DNA of 64,000 bases from Lycocorax pyrrhopterus obiensis (Eukaryota; Chordata; Aves; Passeriformes; Paradisaeidae), in assembly GCA_014706295.1 (NCBI GenBank), contig JACSVZ010000001.1, forward strand, positions 42,064,383 through 42,128,382. Reading direction: 5' to 3'. This document shows, one piece after another, positions 22,996-35,878 of the stretch; the stretch's first letter is position 1; each line of letters opens with the position of its first letter. The notes below the pieces were generated by a model. The model searched no databases and had not been told where the DNA came from. It saw only the letters and a list, made by a program, of their open reading frames with translations. The translations under genes and the position numbers were made by a program.

Positions 22996-25900
22996 ACACT
23001 GCAGGAGTGATATTCAGCAGATGTGAAATACATCACTTTCTCTCCAGTTACAGGAGCCTTCTATTCGAATGGATTTTGATGTGTACATGTTTCAATGCCA
23101 GCCATCCACACCTTGTGTGCCCTGTGCCTCCTAGGGACTAGTACAGCCATGGGAACAGCTAGACCATTTAGACTGAAAACCCCTTGATTTTAGCAGCAGG
23201 GAGTGGTGCCAGCGCTCAGCACACATTCCTAGTTGTTTCAGGTGATCTGAGAGCACTGGAGAGTACAGCAATGATTAAACACAAAAGAGCTTCAGCCTGC
23301 TTACATGGGGAGAAGGAACAAGGGGGATGCATGCCACAGCCACGGTGACCGGTGTCCCAGCCCTTGAACTGACTGATTGAAGAAACAGGTAGCAATTATT
23401 TTTATTACCTGAAGTTAGACTAACAATAGCAATGATGAACACCTTTGATACTCATATCCACTAAAAAAATTAATAAAAAATGTTTAGGTCTGCTTTAGAG
23501 AGTATACTTCAAAATTGCCATGTAATAAAAAAAAGCCGCAATGAATTTTCAAAGTATAATTTTTTCAATATGAATATGCATCTTAAATTCCTATTTATTA
23601 TTCATATAAAATGAAACCTTAAAATACCCTTAAATGATGCTCAGTGGTAACAGACACAATTATGATTAACTGAGAATGATTTACAGCCCACGTTCCTCAG
23701 ATTCTAATGCTTCACATTATCATATTTATTTACTTAAATTGAGCATTTATCTACTTGTTCTTAGCATACAGCTACAGAAAAGTCAGATTATAAACTTGTG
23801 TTTGGAGGAACATAAGTTTATCTGCCAGTATAATTTAATTCTCGTAATAGCTGTTTCTCTTTCTGTTTTGAAGAACTAGTCATTCGTTATGTATGCGATA
23901 TTCCACCCTCCATGCAGAGGCCATCACGAAGTGCAGTATTCAGATGCTGGTCTCAGCTGGGCTGTGTTCAGGAGTACTTCAATCATAGGGCTTGAATCAA
24001 GCTTATCTCCAAATTATCAGGGTAGTGTCTTGAAAATGAGATTCCTGCCTCCTGCCCCCATGACAGGATGTCTTGTCATTCTGATGGTATTTACTAGGAT
24101 AATTTTACCAATACATTTCTTTTCATGAATGCTCTTATTTCTGGGTAATATCTGAATTTCTCCTGCTTGGTGAGTTATGCTCTCTCTACAATGGCAGGAT
24201 AATTATGCTTCTACATTTCACCACGGAAGAAAATGCTAAGCTTCATTAAAAGTCTCCAACAAGTAAGTGATATTGTCCTTGCATGAATTTTTAAGAGGCG
24301 GTGAGATGTATCTGTATTTATTTAAGAAATAAAAAAAGAACACTAAAACTTTTCAGACTTGGCTCTTTCGTGTAATACAGCACTCTTTTACCACTCCAGT
24401 GACTACACAAATTGAACGAGTGACTTTAATCAGCTCTCCCAGAGTACCATAGTAGAAGATAATGTTATTATCCTTGTCCCTCCTAAGACTCTGTATTAAA
24501 TGAAAAGTCCTCATCAAGTCAGTGAGAGATAAGTTTTCTCTGCCCTATATTTGCATAAATCACTGAGAATTTCTGAAATGTTTGGGGGTCTTAAATATCT
24601 CTGAATCGCACTTGGGTAAGAAGTGCAACAAAGAGGGTCCAAGGGTGGTCCTAGGTACAGGTCCAACCTATGATCTGGCTCCTTGAAAAAGAAGGAATGG
24701 TAAATCTGGCTGACTGAATGTTGTTTTGCAAATTTTCAGGATTTTGCATAGATGAAAGTAATACTTAGGAACAAATGCTGTCAAAGTAATTTCAGCAGAC
24801 CCTATCAGGATGTCTGAAATCCTTCATTTGAATTCAGCATCCATCATCTCCCCATGATGAACAGACAAAGTCTAACTAAAGAGACAGAAGGATACCTTAC
24901 AACCTTACTGTCAGTGAAGCTCTGCAAATTGACTTCAGACTGGCACACTCAAACCTGGTAAGATGCATGGACTCATGCTGGGATGCAATTAGCACACACA
25001 TTCTCATTTGTTATTGTCTCTTTGATCCCCATTCCCTATTTTTTTAAATCAAGTATTAGGAGATTTTCTCAAAGATGAATATTTTCTCTATGCTTATTTC
25101 CCTACGGACAAAAATAATCCCTAACAGTAACCTGCGTTTGGTTTCAGGAGAAATACAGCATTTCTAAAACACAAGTAAACTCTCCATGGTATTTTGTATC
25201 AAGGAAACAGTGAAAGTACATAGGTAAAAGAAGAGAATGCTTTCATATTATTCAAGAAACATCTGCCTTCTTCTCAAACTGAGCCCGGATGGACTTGAAG
25301 AGACGTGAAAGCACCGCATGTTCAGCAGTGTTTTGGTATTGTTTGTTTACTCCTTTTGCCATTTCAAGGGTTTCCCATGCTTAATACAAAATTTCACTTT
25401 AGAGCACCTTAGCAAAAGCATTACTTACACTGAGTTAAAAGCATTAAATACTCCACATGTATTTTTCCTAATACAGATGCATATACATATGCATGTGAAA
25501 AAATCAGCAATTTTTTATTACAAATATTTAATATTTTTATATGTCTTTGAATGAGATACCAACGAATGCACATAAGATGGGGGGAATAATTACATTTACT
25601 CAGGAGATTAAGCTTTTTTATGGTTCTTACAATGAATATCTTGGTACTGTATCTTTATCTGCATTTGAAAAATCTAATCTAAATTCTTCGATAACAAAAA
25701 TGACCAACATATCACAATTCTTATGTTTTCATTCCCTGAAAGGAAATGTCTGGGACACTGGTGTCAATGTAGAATTCACTGCCTGAATTAAAACTCTGCT
25801 CATGAATCTCATCAATAATGTTTTCGCTTGTTAGTTTGTGTTTTTTGTTTTTTATTTTATGAGACTTCAGAAGAAATTTTAATTGTAAAGAGAGCATTGA

Positions 25901-26530
25901 AATAGGACTTGAATTTATGTTAGGGCTTATGGGCTCAGAGCAAAATTTCCTACCCATCTTACCAGAGACGTCTCACCTCATATATGTGGGTCATTGTAGA
26001 AAAATTCTGAAATAATTCAAAATCTATAAGGTCTATGCAAGCAATTAGCCAAAATTCCTCTTTCCTTTCTTTCCCTACAGAGATCCACCTACATATCTAC
26101 TTTTATCCTCTCTTTCTTCTGTAAAGAGTCATTTTCAAACAGTGGGAGCCAAAACTCAGGCTATGGGGATTTAAAGTCTCCTGAATTCCTTAGACATGAA
26201 GTACACAAAGGAAATTTTCATCCACCCAGCCAGCCTTCACAAATTTCACTTTTAGTGCTGAGCTCTTAGAACACTGTGAAAACATGTATATTAAAGACAA
26301 ACATTGACCATTATTTATTGCACTGTATAATTTACCTTAGAATATCATATTTGAGCAGAATTAGCACAGAGTGAGGGTAGTACAGACTAGCTGTATCAAA
26401 AAAAAGCACAAGAAAACTATAAAAATAAAATTTCTATGAGAATTCTTGTATTTATTTGTGCAACCACACACATTTTAACATCAAATGGAGGATGGCTTGG
26501 TAGCAAGACAATCTCTCGTTAATTGAAGTT
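22996..26530. other. Non-coding DNA, no recognised element
   Basis: About 3.5 kb of AT-rich sequence with no repeat family recognised. Open frames of 67-81 codons on both strands have no motif. A compact A/T-rich patch lies at 25490-25560. Confidence 0.5.
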
Positions 26531-27013
26531 CTGTAGAATCATTTAGATTGGAAAAGATCTCCAAGACCTCAAATTAAACTGTTAACTCAGCATTGCCAAG
26601 TCCACCACTAAACCACGTCTCTGTGTGCCACATCTACATGTACTTTAAATACAGAATTTTTGCCAGGGATGGTGACTCTGCCAGTTCCCACAGCTTCCTG
26701 TCCCTGTGCCTGACAATCCTTTCAGTGAAGAATTTTTTCCTAATATCTCAAGGCCATTTCCTCTCTCCTATCACTTGTTACCTGGCAGAAGAGACCGACT
26801 CCCACCTCACTACACCTTCCTTTCAGGTAGCTGTAGAGAGTGACAAGGTCCTCCTTTAGCCTTCTTTTCTTGATGTCAAACACTCCCAGCTCCCTCAGCC
26901 ACTCCTCATGGGACTTGTGCTTCAGCCACGTCACCAGCTTCATTGCCTTCCCAGGACATGCTCCAAGTACCTCAATGTCCTTCTAGTGAGCGATCCAAAA
27001 CTGGATACAGGAC

Positions 27014-27781
27014 TCAGGGATGTGACCTCACCAGTGCCAAGTACAGAGAGAGAGTCACTGTCCTGGTCCTGCTGGCCACACCATTGCTGATACAGGCTAG
27101 GATGCCATTGGCCTTCTTGGCCACCTGGGCACAAGCTGGCTCATGTTTGGCCACTGTTGACCAGCACTTCAGGTCATTTTCTGCCAGGCAGCTCTCCAGC
27201 CACTCTTCCCCAAGCTTATAGGGCAACATGGGGTTTCTGTGACCCAAGGGCAGGACCTGGCACCTGGCCTTGCTGCACGTCGTACAATTGACTTGGGTCA
27301 TCAATCCAGTCTGTCCAGATCCCTGTGCAGAGCCTTCCTGCCCTCCAGAAACTCAACACTCCCACTCAACTTGTCATCTGCAAACTGACCGAGGGTGCCA
27401 TTGACCCCCTCACCCAGATAATCAATAGGGATATTAAACAGGGCTGTTCCCAATACTGAACCCTAGGCAACACCACTGGTGACCGGCCACCAGCTGCATG
27501 TAACTCCATTCACCACCACTCTCTGGGCCCAGCCACCCAGCCAGTTTTCAACCCAATGAACAGTGCACTCATTCAAACCATGAACAGCCAGTTTCCCCAG
27601 AAGAATGCTGAGGGAGACTGTGTCAAAGGCTTTACTAAAGTTCAGGTTACTAAAGTTCAGGTAGATGACATCCACAGTTTCTCCCTCATCCATTCAGGGG
27701 CTCACCTTGTCATAGAAGGTGATCAGGTTGGTCAGGACCTGCCTTTCACATACCCATCCTGTCTAGGCCTGATCCCCTGGT
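27014..27781 (-). pseudogene. CR1 ORF2 reverse-transcriptase remnant
   Basis: A broken piece of the CR1 ORF2 protein, which in intact elements copies the element's RNA at a nicked target. On the minus strand, 27693-27463 reads the motif A region (NFSKAFDTV) and on to VNGVTCSWWPVTSGV. A TAG stop at 27463-27465 follows. The same frame then continues through motif B-like GSVLG and an intact motif C FADD (27373-27384) to RDLDRLD, where stops end it. The next piece, 27304-27014, is in a different frame and carries KARCQVLPLGHRNPM, LGEEWLESCLAENDL and VAKKANGILACI. In motif A the catalytic Asp expected in YLDFSKAFD is Asn. A 15-bp in-frame duplication doubles part of the motif. Frameshifts also lie upstream of 27694. 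It is non-functional. Confidence 0.9.
27632..27661. repeat. 15-bp perfect tandem duplication inside CR1 RT
   Basis: The unit TTACTAAAGTTCAGG occurs at 27632-27646 and 27647-27661. Read on the minus strand it repeats five codons of the catalytic motif A (NFSNL). It keeps the frame, so the frame downstream stays readable as far as the TAG. Confidence 0.95.
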
Positions 27782-28231
27782 TATCCTGCATGTGCCGCGT
27801 GACAGCACATCTGCTCCATGATCGTCCCTGGCACCGGTCATATTATGGTTACAACTTGTTATGGTTAACAAGTTAAAGAATAGATGCTAAGTAGGAAGAA
27901 AATTTTCTTTTATATTAGTAAAGTTATAATCCAAATGAAATATAGAAAGCCACATTTTTTTCCTACAAGCAGTTTAGCAAATGTCCTTGCTTTGTTCATG
28001 TAGTACATATAGCTAAATCAAAATGGACACAAGATCAAAACATTGCTGACTTTTATTTAGCATTTTGGTAGAATGTGAGGAAATCACCTTTTCTGAGCAG
28101 CACTTGTCATGCAGCTTCCATGAACTCACCTATCCTGTGTTAAATGGAAAGCAGTAGAGAATGCATACAACAGTCGTGCTGCTCCTTTTTCCGTTTTCCA
28201 AAAGTGATGCCTTATTGCATAAATGATATCA

Positions 28232-28292
28232 TTGCCCAAGTGTTTCAAGAAGTTTAATTAAATATATCACTTCCAATAAATTCCTTGGGCAA
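28232..28292. repeat. 9-bp inverted repeat, 43-base loop
   Basis: TTGCCCAAG (28232-28240) and CTTGGGCAA (28284-28292) are perfect reverse complements. The loop is AT-rich. It could be two facing binding sites rather than a hairpin; TTGCCCAAG resembles a nuclear factor I type half-site word. Confidence 0.7.
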
Positions 28293-30866
28293 ACGGTCTA
28301 CCATAGGGGCACATAAAGAACGTGAACATTAATTGCATTTGAGATTAGCCTTGTTGAATTCAATTCTCACACACTGATACCCTTTCTGCTTAAGCCACAA
28401 ATATCAGGCATTTATACATCTAGGTATTGGCAGGTTTGCTGTAAAGTAACATTCCCACTAGACTGCAAGCCTACATGGGAAAAAGTTTACTACTGCAGAA
28501 CTACCTGCTTACAAATTACCAGTGAGGCAGAGAGTACCTCTCTTTTGATACTCTTTACAAATGCAGTATTTCTATTCAATATAATTTCATTAAGAACCTC
28601 TGCATCAGAGAACTGCACATGAAAAAGAAAACCTGTAGTTTTATAAACCATCAAAAATTTCTGGGTAAGAAAACCCCACCAACATAAAAACAACCAAAAG
28701 AAAGCCAAAGCAAGGACACCTAGTGAAAAAATCCAATTTGCTGATAAATTAATTAAATTCCCTGCTGACCCAACCCTGACTGAACATGCCTCATGTGGGA
28801 GAGACTGAAAGACAAATTTGCTAATTAATGTTAATGCAGGGATTGGAACAATTAGAAGAATAGGTTCACTTCAGAACACCCCTCTTTTGCTCAGTTAGTA
28901 TAAGCACGGTAACTAGATCCTTACATTTGCAAGAGCCATTGTGAATTAACAATTCCATTACACGCAACACAAGTAATAATATTGCAGTCCCCTTGTGGAG
29001 GGAAATGTATAACAAGTAAGGAATAGCTGTTCTTTCTGGGTTTATATGTAATTGTGTCCCAATATCCTGAGTATCATGGGAAAACCTTAAGGGATTAGTA
29101 CTGCTGTGGCACTTCGAGTAGTCTAAAAGATTCTCAAGCCTGAACATCTTTTCCAAGCATATTCTATCTAATAGAGACTTAACTATTTGTAACTAGTAGA
29201 CTATTATAACTGCATTTCAGTGAATATAGTTGTAGAATAGCAAACTGGATAAACTCACCTGTATGGTATTACAGACTAATGAGAGATGGGAAAGCTTCAG
29301 ATGAGTAAAATTTAAAGTGGCTAAATTCCCTTTACCAGTGCTTACATTCACTACTGTTAATTTTTACAATGAGATGAAGACTGCACACACGGTGGTGACC
29401 TGCCTGACTCCTTCCTAGTTTTAATAGATCTGTTTTAAAAATTAATTCTGGGTGAAGTAAGATTCTTAGCCTACACAAGGGAATCTCACAATATCAGTTA
29501 TAATTTTATTGAGTTTATTGGTTTCTATATGAAAGCTAACATAGTGCAAAAGATGTTTGCCAGTTCCTGATGATTCTACCATTTTTATAAATTATTGCTT
29601 TAAGATTATTTATCATATATTTCAATTTTGCCACCATGATATCTCTTAATTACTGATCAATATGACTCTAAATATAGAGCTACTCAAATGGTAGACTACA
29701 AGGAGCCATAATGGACTACTGGATAACTAATGTCTGTTTTAACAAGTCCATAACCATGTATTTGCTATAGGAGATACTTTACTATGGCTCCAAAGGAGCT
29801 ATTACAAGCTATTGACTTTGAGCACATTGCTACCCATCTAATTATGTATTAATGTTACTGCTGCTACTGTCACAACAGAGAAAATTGAAGCGAGACAAAA
29901 AGTTAAGAAGTGAAGTAAATGCAAATTTATCTAGCATTGAAAATTCTAAATGAAATGTTTCTTTTCCGCTGTTTACATGTTTCTTGGTAAAATACATAAA
30001 ATTGGTGAGCAGCTGAAAGGAAGAGGGATGACTATTAGAGCATTCTAACACTCAGTGGATTCAGTTTCCAGTAAGGTAGACAGTTGTTTTGTTTCATTCT
30101 GCATTCCTGAACAGAGGCATCACACAAATTTCTCTTTTTAATATTGAGCTCAGTGAACGGAGCAAGTTTGTTTTCTTCTTCCATCTGTGTACTGTCAGAC
30201 TGATTTTCAAACTAGATCCTTACTGAGAAGGGAGATTCATTTCTTTTGATTTATCTGGGTTCAATTTTCAGTAACATATGGAAATTTGAAGCAAGGAAAT
30301 TTTCATTTATTCCCTTTTTACAGTGAAGAATTTGCACAGCTTCAGCCCTGGCTGCAGGTAAAAAGCAAGGAAATAAAAGAGGGACATAATGAAATCTAAA
30401 AGGGGAGCAAAGCTAAAATGAAGGAACAACTCTCACCTCATGAACTAAATATCCTTCCACCTCCCCAAAAGACAGCAATATCTTGAGCTACACTCCCAGC
30501 TTTCATGCATTCAGGAGTTTGACTGTATTCACATTTATAGAATTTACAACTATTGTATAAGTCTGATAGTGGAGAAGAGAGTGGATGTATCTGAGAGTGT
30601 GATCAAAGACAAGCCAGAGACAGTATCATTTTGGCAGACAGTGAGTTTCTAAGCCCTTCTCTACCACATTAAGATTCTCATAAGAAATCTTGTGACTATG
30701 TGTATGATGATGAGGCAATCCACACCTGGACATCTTACTTTTCTAACACATAGCAGATGTAACCAATAAAGTGGGTCAAAAGAGAATATTTTCCTAAATT
30801 CTTGTCGAAAACTTCATCAGAATCCTGGAATTCAGAGTGCAGAATACTTTTTACTTTAAATTAAGA

Positions 30867-30881
30867 CCCCCTCCCCCCCCC
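30867..30881. repeat. C-rich run (C5TC9)
   Basis: Five C, one T, then nine C; a simple homopolymer-like tract that is hard to sequence and often length-variable. Confidence 0.8.
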
Positions 30882-32667
30882 AATATATAACTCTTTCTTC
30901 AGTAGTGCATGCAGTTTTCAGTACCTCTAAATCAAGTCCTTTCCCTAAAACATGCAACATGCAGCAGGAGAGGGAATGGAAAATAGAATTTTCCAGCAAA
31001 ATTACTGTTGGACATGAATTGCTATGGCCTCTGACCAAAGACTTCCTGAACTGAAAATGAATCACCCTGACAGTTAGAAAAAACTAAGCAACAGGGCTTA
31101 GAAATGTCCATAGAATACATATTCTCTCAAGCTGCATGATTCTAACCATTACCCAGAATTTTAGATGGAATCTGTCTCACCTAACTTCAGGAACCTGTAA
31201 TGTAGATATTTAGAGCTGAGCTAAACTCTTAATCTAGGCAGTGTCTGCTGTCATTTGAGAGAAACACATTTTGAAAGCACAATTCATTTGACTTATTGTA
31301 GCCATGTTTACCAGAATGATCTATATTATAATATAAATGTTAAAAATAAGGCTAATGTGCCCAGCTTAGATATGTAGTAATCCACATTTAATTTGATTAA
31401 TTCCTCTCCTTAAAACAAAGTTTAAGGAGTAGAAAAGTCCAGAAGTTATGTATCTGAAAGAACTACACAAAGGAACAGGTAAGATAGAGAGCTTTTCAAG
31501 TCTCTCTTGACAGTGTCTCACCCTTAACTGCACTAAAAGTTACAGCCCACAGATCATACCGTACAAAACCATAAAAACGAAACACACCCAACCACAGGAT
31601 GTCTCAGAAACATCCTGAAAAACATGACTTTTCCTCACATCTGAGAGATTTAGTGAACCAACACTCCAGAAGAAATTTCTTAATTCATGAGTTACTAGGA
31701 TGTTAGTCCTAATATTAATTAGAGTTGAAGGGGCATCTAGAGGTCATTAGGGCTAACTTTGAGGATAGATACGACGAAAGCAGCTCGGGTTCCTTAAAGG
31801 CCAAGTCCAGTTGAGTTCTGAACAGCCTGTCTGGGAAACCTGCTCAAGTAAAAAGCCTGCTGCATCTGCAAAAATTAAAAAATGTGGTGAAAAAGTGATA
31901 AAACTTCTATTAGCAATGATACTCTGTAGTCCTTCATTTGATAGGCAGCATTCAAAATGAGAAAGGGGGTGAGGAAGCATCTATGTACACTACCTATACA
32001 AAACCCCAACAATCTGTTAATATTTCCTTGGCATATTTTAGTAAGCTACTTAGTTTGATTCACTGTGATAATACAATTATCTTTTTCAGTTCTACTCATT
32101 AAAGGAAAAAGAGACAAAAAAGACAAAAATTTCCCTAAAGAAACCTGAGCACAAGAGATGCTACACTTTTTTGATCATTTTGCTAAAATAATGGGTGTCA
32201 TGCATGCTCAATTATGCCTAATTGACAACAAGTATCTAATGATAGCTAAGAGTTCAGGCAGATGTAGTCTGATGTCCCTAGCTCACTTTTAAACCACCCT
32301 GACTACTGTAGCTATATTTGATCTTTATTTCACAGAAGAAGAATGCATTGCAAGTGAAAGAATAGGAAAGAATGAGGAACTGTGGCATAGCTGCATATCT
32401 GGAACAGCCTCAAAGAAATTACAGGCACTGCAAACATAAAACTACTGACTGAATTAATTAACTAATGAAATTTCATTTCTCATTTCCCTTCTTCTGCATT
32501 GTAATACTGTGTGCCCTTGAACTGCCACCTGTACTCACTCACAAGTCTTTATTGCTGGAAAAATAAAGGAATGAGACACACAAACATGCACTTTCTATTA
32601 TATGTGTTATGGGTGATGCCAAATGATGCCAAATAGTCAGAATAGGGCTGGGAAAATGCTGCAAAAG

Positions 32668-32671
<4 letters not shown>

Positions 32672-32707
<36 letters not shown>
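32672..32707. repeat. (AT)18 microsatellite
   Basis: Thirty-six bases of uninterrupted AT dinucleotides, self-complementary and able to extrude as a cruciform. The minus-strand open frame 32539-32814 translates it as alternating Ile-Tyr, which shows that frame is not a real gene. Confidence 0.97.
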
Positions 32708-32711
<4 letters not shown>

Positions 32712-35700
32712 AATTCAGTAGTAGAATACGTTTTTGCAGTATAATCAAAGCTATAACCAAGCTAGTGGGTATAGATACAGTCATATCTTCATTCTCTATG
32801 GTAGAATGGTTCATTGCTTTCCACTATCTATTTGGAAGGGAAAATTAGGGCAGTTAGGCATGGGTGTTCTAGGGTGGGTAATATCACCGGCAAACAAATC
32901 AAACCAAAAGGATCTGGCCCTCATTAAGACAACTGAACCTTGTAACTGCCCCTTTCAGAAGAGTTAAATAAGGACACCAAATAGTGGTAGATGTCCATGT
33001 GCATCATTTCCCCTCTCCTTCCAGCTCATAGGAAGCAGTTTGAGCGGTTACAGCTTTATGGTGATTAGGCAGAGCAGAACAATTCTGTCTATGCTAGAGC
33101 CAGCGACCCCCATTACAGAGGAATGTGCGTGCTGTGAATATTACTAAAGCAGTCTGGGTTGCACAGGATCACCAGCAAGTGGATAGCAAATGACAAAATG
33201 AATATCCAGTGTGAACTGAGAATCATATGGGTTTCTGTTTGAAGCAGTAGGAACACAAAACCCCAAAGGAATCTGGAAAAAAGTAGCAGCAACTGAACTC
33301 AGTAAAGGTTTAGCAAAACTATTCAAGAAGTCAGTAGAAGTTCTTACAAATCAAATATTAAAGCTGCAACTACAGATTTATTTTTCAAATCCTTTCTTGT
33401 AATGCAAACCAAAGAATTCTGTAACAGACACTTGCCTTCACATGCCTCCTTTCAAGCTATTTTTCTGATCAAGTGAAACACCTCACTGGCAAGGATTGTG
33501 TTGTAAGGTGTCATATGTTAGTAAAGCAATTCATCAGAGCTGAATTTATAGTAAATCAAGGTTGCATGGTGTTCTGTTCTTCCAGATCACCAGGATATCA
33601 GTAAGAGTATTGCCAGTGAGTGAAAAAGTGCCAAGAGCTATATATAAATGATACATTTCCCAGAGCTCATATGAAAGTCATGACACCTTTGCTGGAGGAA
33701 CTGCTAGGTTAACAAACAGTAGTTTCCTGGTTGTCATACTTTTTCTGAAAAATAATTATCTGATGAGTCAAAATGGCTTTTTCTTCTGAATTACCCCTTC
33801 ATCTAATTTTGTATGTTTCCACGGAAATATTCCCAGTCAGTAGCAGCATTATCTAAACACAAAGCTGCATCATGCTGGTGTCTTGTACACAGAATCCAAA
33901 GGTTTTGCTTTTAGTGTCAGCATGCATAAGAAAGAGGATTTCCACAGTTGCTTTGAGTGGTATTTCTTAAGGTACATGGCTTTGCTTGTTTATTATTGCC
34001 TTAAAATAACTACATCTTTTGTACATTGACGCTGAATATGGAAGTGTTCCTTAGGCTGGGGTTTCACTTTGGTTTCCCCACCCCCTGCACTGAAATGCTG
34101 AGCAGTGCTACATTTGCCAAAAACCAGATGCTTCTTCCTGCTCCTCCTGTAGCCAAACGTTTGATTCGGATGGGGTTTTGCATCTGTTACACCAGTTATG
34201 GGAATTGCAGGAACTCATTAGCACTCCAACCCTATGTCAGCAGAATTCCTCTGGGAAAGAGAGGAAAATGAGTGCCCCACAAATAATCCACAGCAGGAGG
34301 TTTCATCCCTTCAAAGATATCAAGACAGGTATCTGTAGTTCTGTAGCTATTTCTAAAAGCATTTCTAAAGTACCTATTTTTTTCTCCATAAATATGCTTA
34401 GATTATCTGCTGCCAATGAACAAGTCTGATCGTTGACTTCACTGGGAATAGAAATATTGGAACACAAATCAGTAATTTATTTTTAGGTGATCTCTTAAGG
34501 ATTTGATTTACTTTAACTTAAGTAATCTGTCCTGCAGATACATCAAAAATAAACTTTGAAGGCTGCTCTTCAAAGTTACACCATATGTACTGGCAAAGCT
34601 CAACTTTTTTTTTTTTTTTCCCTTTTTACTGGCATCTTCACAGGACAACACCTTGACATAAGAAAACATCCAACTCCTCTCCCCCTTGATAAGGCTGGCT
34701 TGTTGTTAGAATGGATACTGTCCAGGAATTTAGTGCAGTTGAATGTTTGTTGCAACTGTATCACTTCTTTTCAGGACAGACATTTTTAACTAGCATGAAA
34801 AAATAAGAAAAGGAATATATTTGTTTTCTCTAGTTTCTCCAAAATTTATTTGGGGCACAAAGGTGCTGCCATTTGGATGCTTTAAAGTATAAATAACACA
34901 TTTGTTGCCTCTTACGCTGAATAAACAGCCCAAGGTCCTATGAAATGCCAGATATATTCTTAGCAACCGAGACATTTCTCATAAAGGATCAGCAAATCTA
35001 GGCATTTTTTTTCTTATTTATAATTAGCAGCTTTGCCTTTCCAGTCAATCCTATTCTACATGTTAACATCCCAGAAGTTCTCTTCTGTTCCCTTTGCGGT
35101 CTGTTGCTTGACACATATAAGATAAGTTTTTTAATTTTGGTGCCATATTCCCATGGAAACAGGAAATACACCGTCATTTATTGACTGTTTCTGAGAACAG
35201 TTGCCCAACCACCACCTCTTAAAAGCCAGTTGGCTAGTTATGCCACACCAACTAGGGACTGCCAGTAGGTACTACGAAAAGTATGTGTGTTCCCTGTTCT
35301 GAGATGAAAGACATTGCAAAGCACTTAAATACACTGTTCAGAATAAATAGGACCACTGAGGAGTGAATGGTTATTTTCATACACATGCAGAAATTACATA
35401 AGTGAGTGATTGTGTAAAGCAGCTCTGCTGAGCAGGGAAGGCTGTTCAATAATAAATTCAAGAATTATATTCAGAATTTCGGTTGTTAAATGAGTGGCAG
35501 CATTTGGCCAGATTGTTTTTGGTTTGACAGTTATGATAAGGAATCCATTTTGTTCCAGTCCTTGTGTAAGTTTCTTTCACTTATCCCACCCCGAGAAGCC
35601 ACATAGAAAACGACCAGATATAATTCATACCACAGCCTATGAGAGCAGAGGCTTGCTTAATTTCCAAAACCATCCTGCTTCATGTATTATTCCTGCAATT

Positions 35701-35878
35701 TAATGTAATGACTTTCTTAATGTCTCACTTGGATTCACTTCAGTAAAATGTCCTTTATCCTCCCTCCCCCCAGCTTCCTGCTTAGAAATTGCAGATTAAT
35801 GAGAATTTACATGGATGAAATGAATTCTACTCTGTCAACTCTCAACTATTCGTGAGTGGTTTGCAAGTTGTGGGTTAG
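32708..35878. other. Non-coding DNA with a T15 run
   Basis: About 3.2 kb without a recognised gene or transposon. It contains T15 at 34605-34619 and unrecognised open frames of 60-83 codons. Confidence 0.5.
34605..34619. repeat. Poly(T) run (T15)
   Basis: Fifteen T; equivalent to an A15 tail on the minus strand, but no retroposed body is recognised next to it. Confidence 0.85.

Larger units (their letters stand above)
26531..27841 (-). mobile_element. CR1 LINE, long 5'-truncated copy
   Basis: The largest transposon in the window, about 1.3 kb on the minus strand. Its 3' tail is at 26531-26545 (complement of a diverged ATTCTACAG-type unit). Moving upstream it shows the 3' UTR block ('gtgaagaattttttcctaatatctc', 26725), 'gacaaggtcctcctttagccttcttttctt' (26842) and the C-terminal region of ORF2. 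It then enters the reverse-transcriptase domain and stops near 27841, before the amino-terminal part of ORF2 and all of ORF1. Truncation from the 5' end is the usual outcome of target-primed reverse transcription in this family. No target-site duplication is expected or seen. Confidence 0.97.
27842..32671. other. Long non-coding stretch, no transposon recognised
   Basis: About 4.8 kb, AT-rich. It includes the inverted repeat at 28232-28292 inside a block (28200-28370) rich in homeodomain-like TTAATTA and CATTAATTGCA words, and a C-rich run at 30867-30881. A 96-codon minus-strand open frame at 28866-29156 (ending in KRGVLK) has a hydrophobic segment but no recognised similarity. No gene is supported. 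Confidence 0.45.

Noticed and set aside
28866..29156. A 96-codon minus-strand frame with a hydrophobic segment, considered as an env remnant.
   Set aside because: No cysteine pattern, heptad repeat or neighbouring retroviral sequence supports it.
32539..32814. A 91-codon minus-strand open frame.
   Set aside because: Its middle is a translated AT microsatellite (alternating Ile and Tyr).
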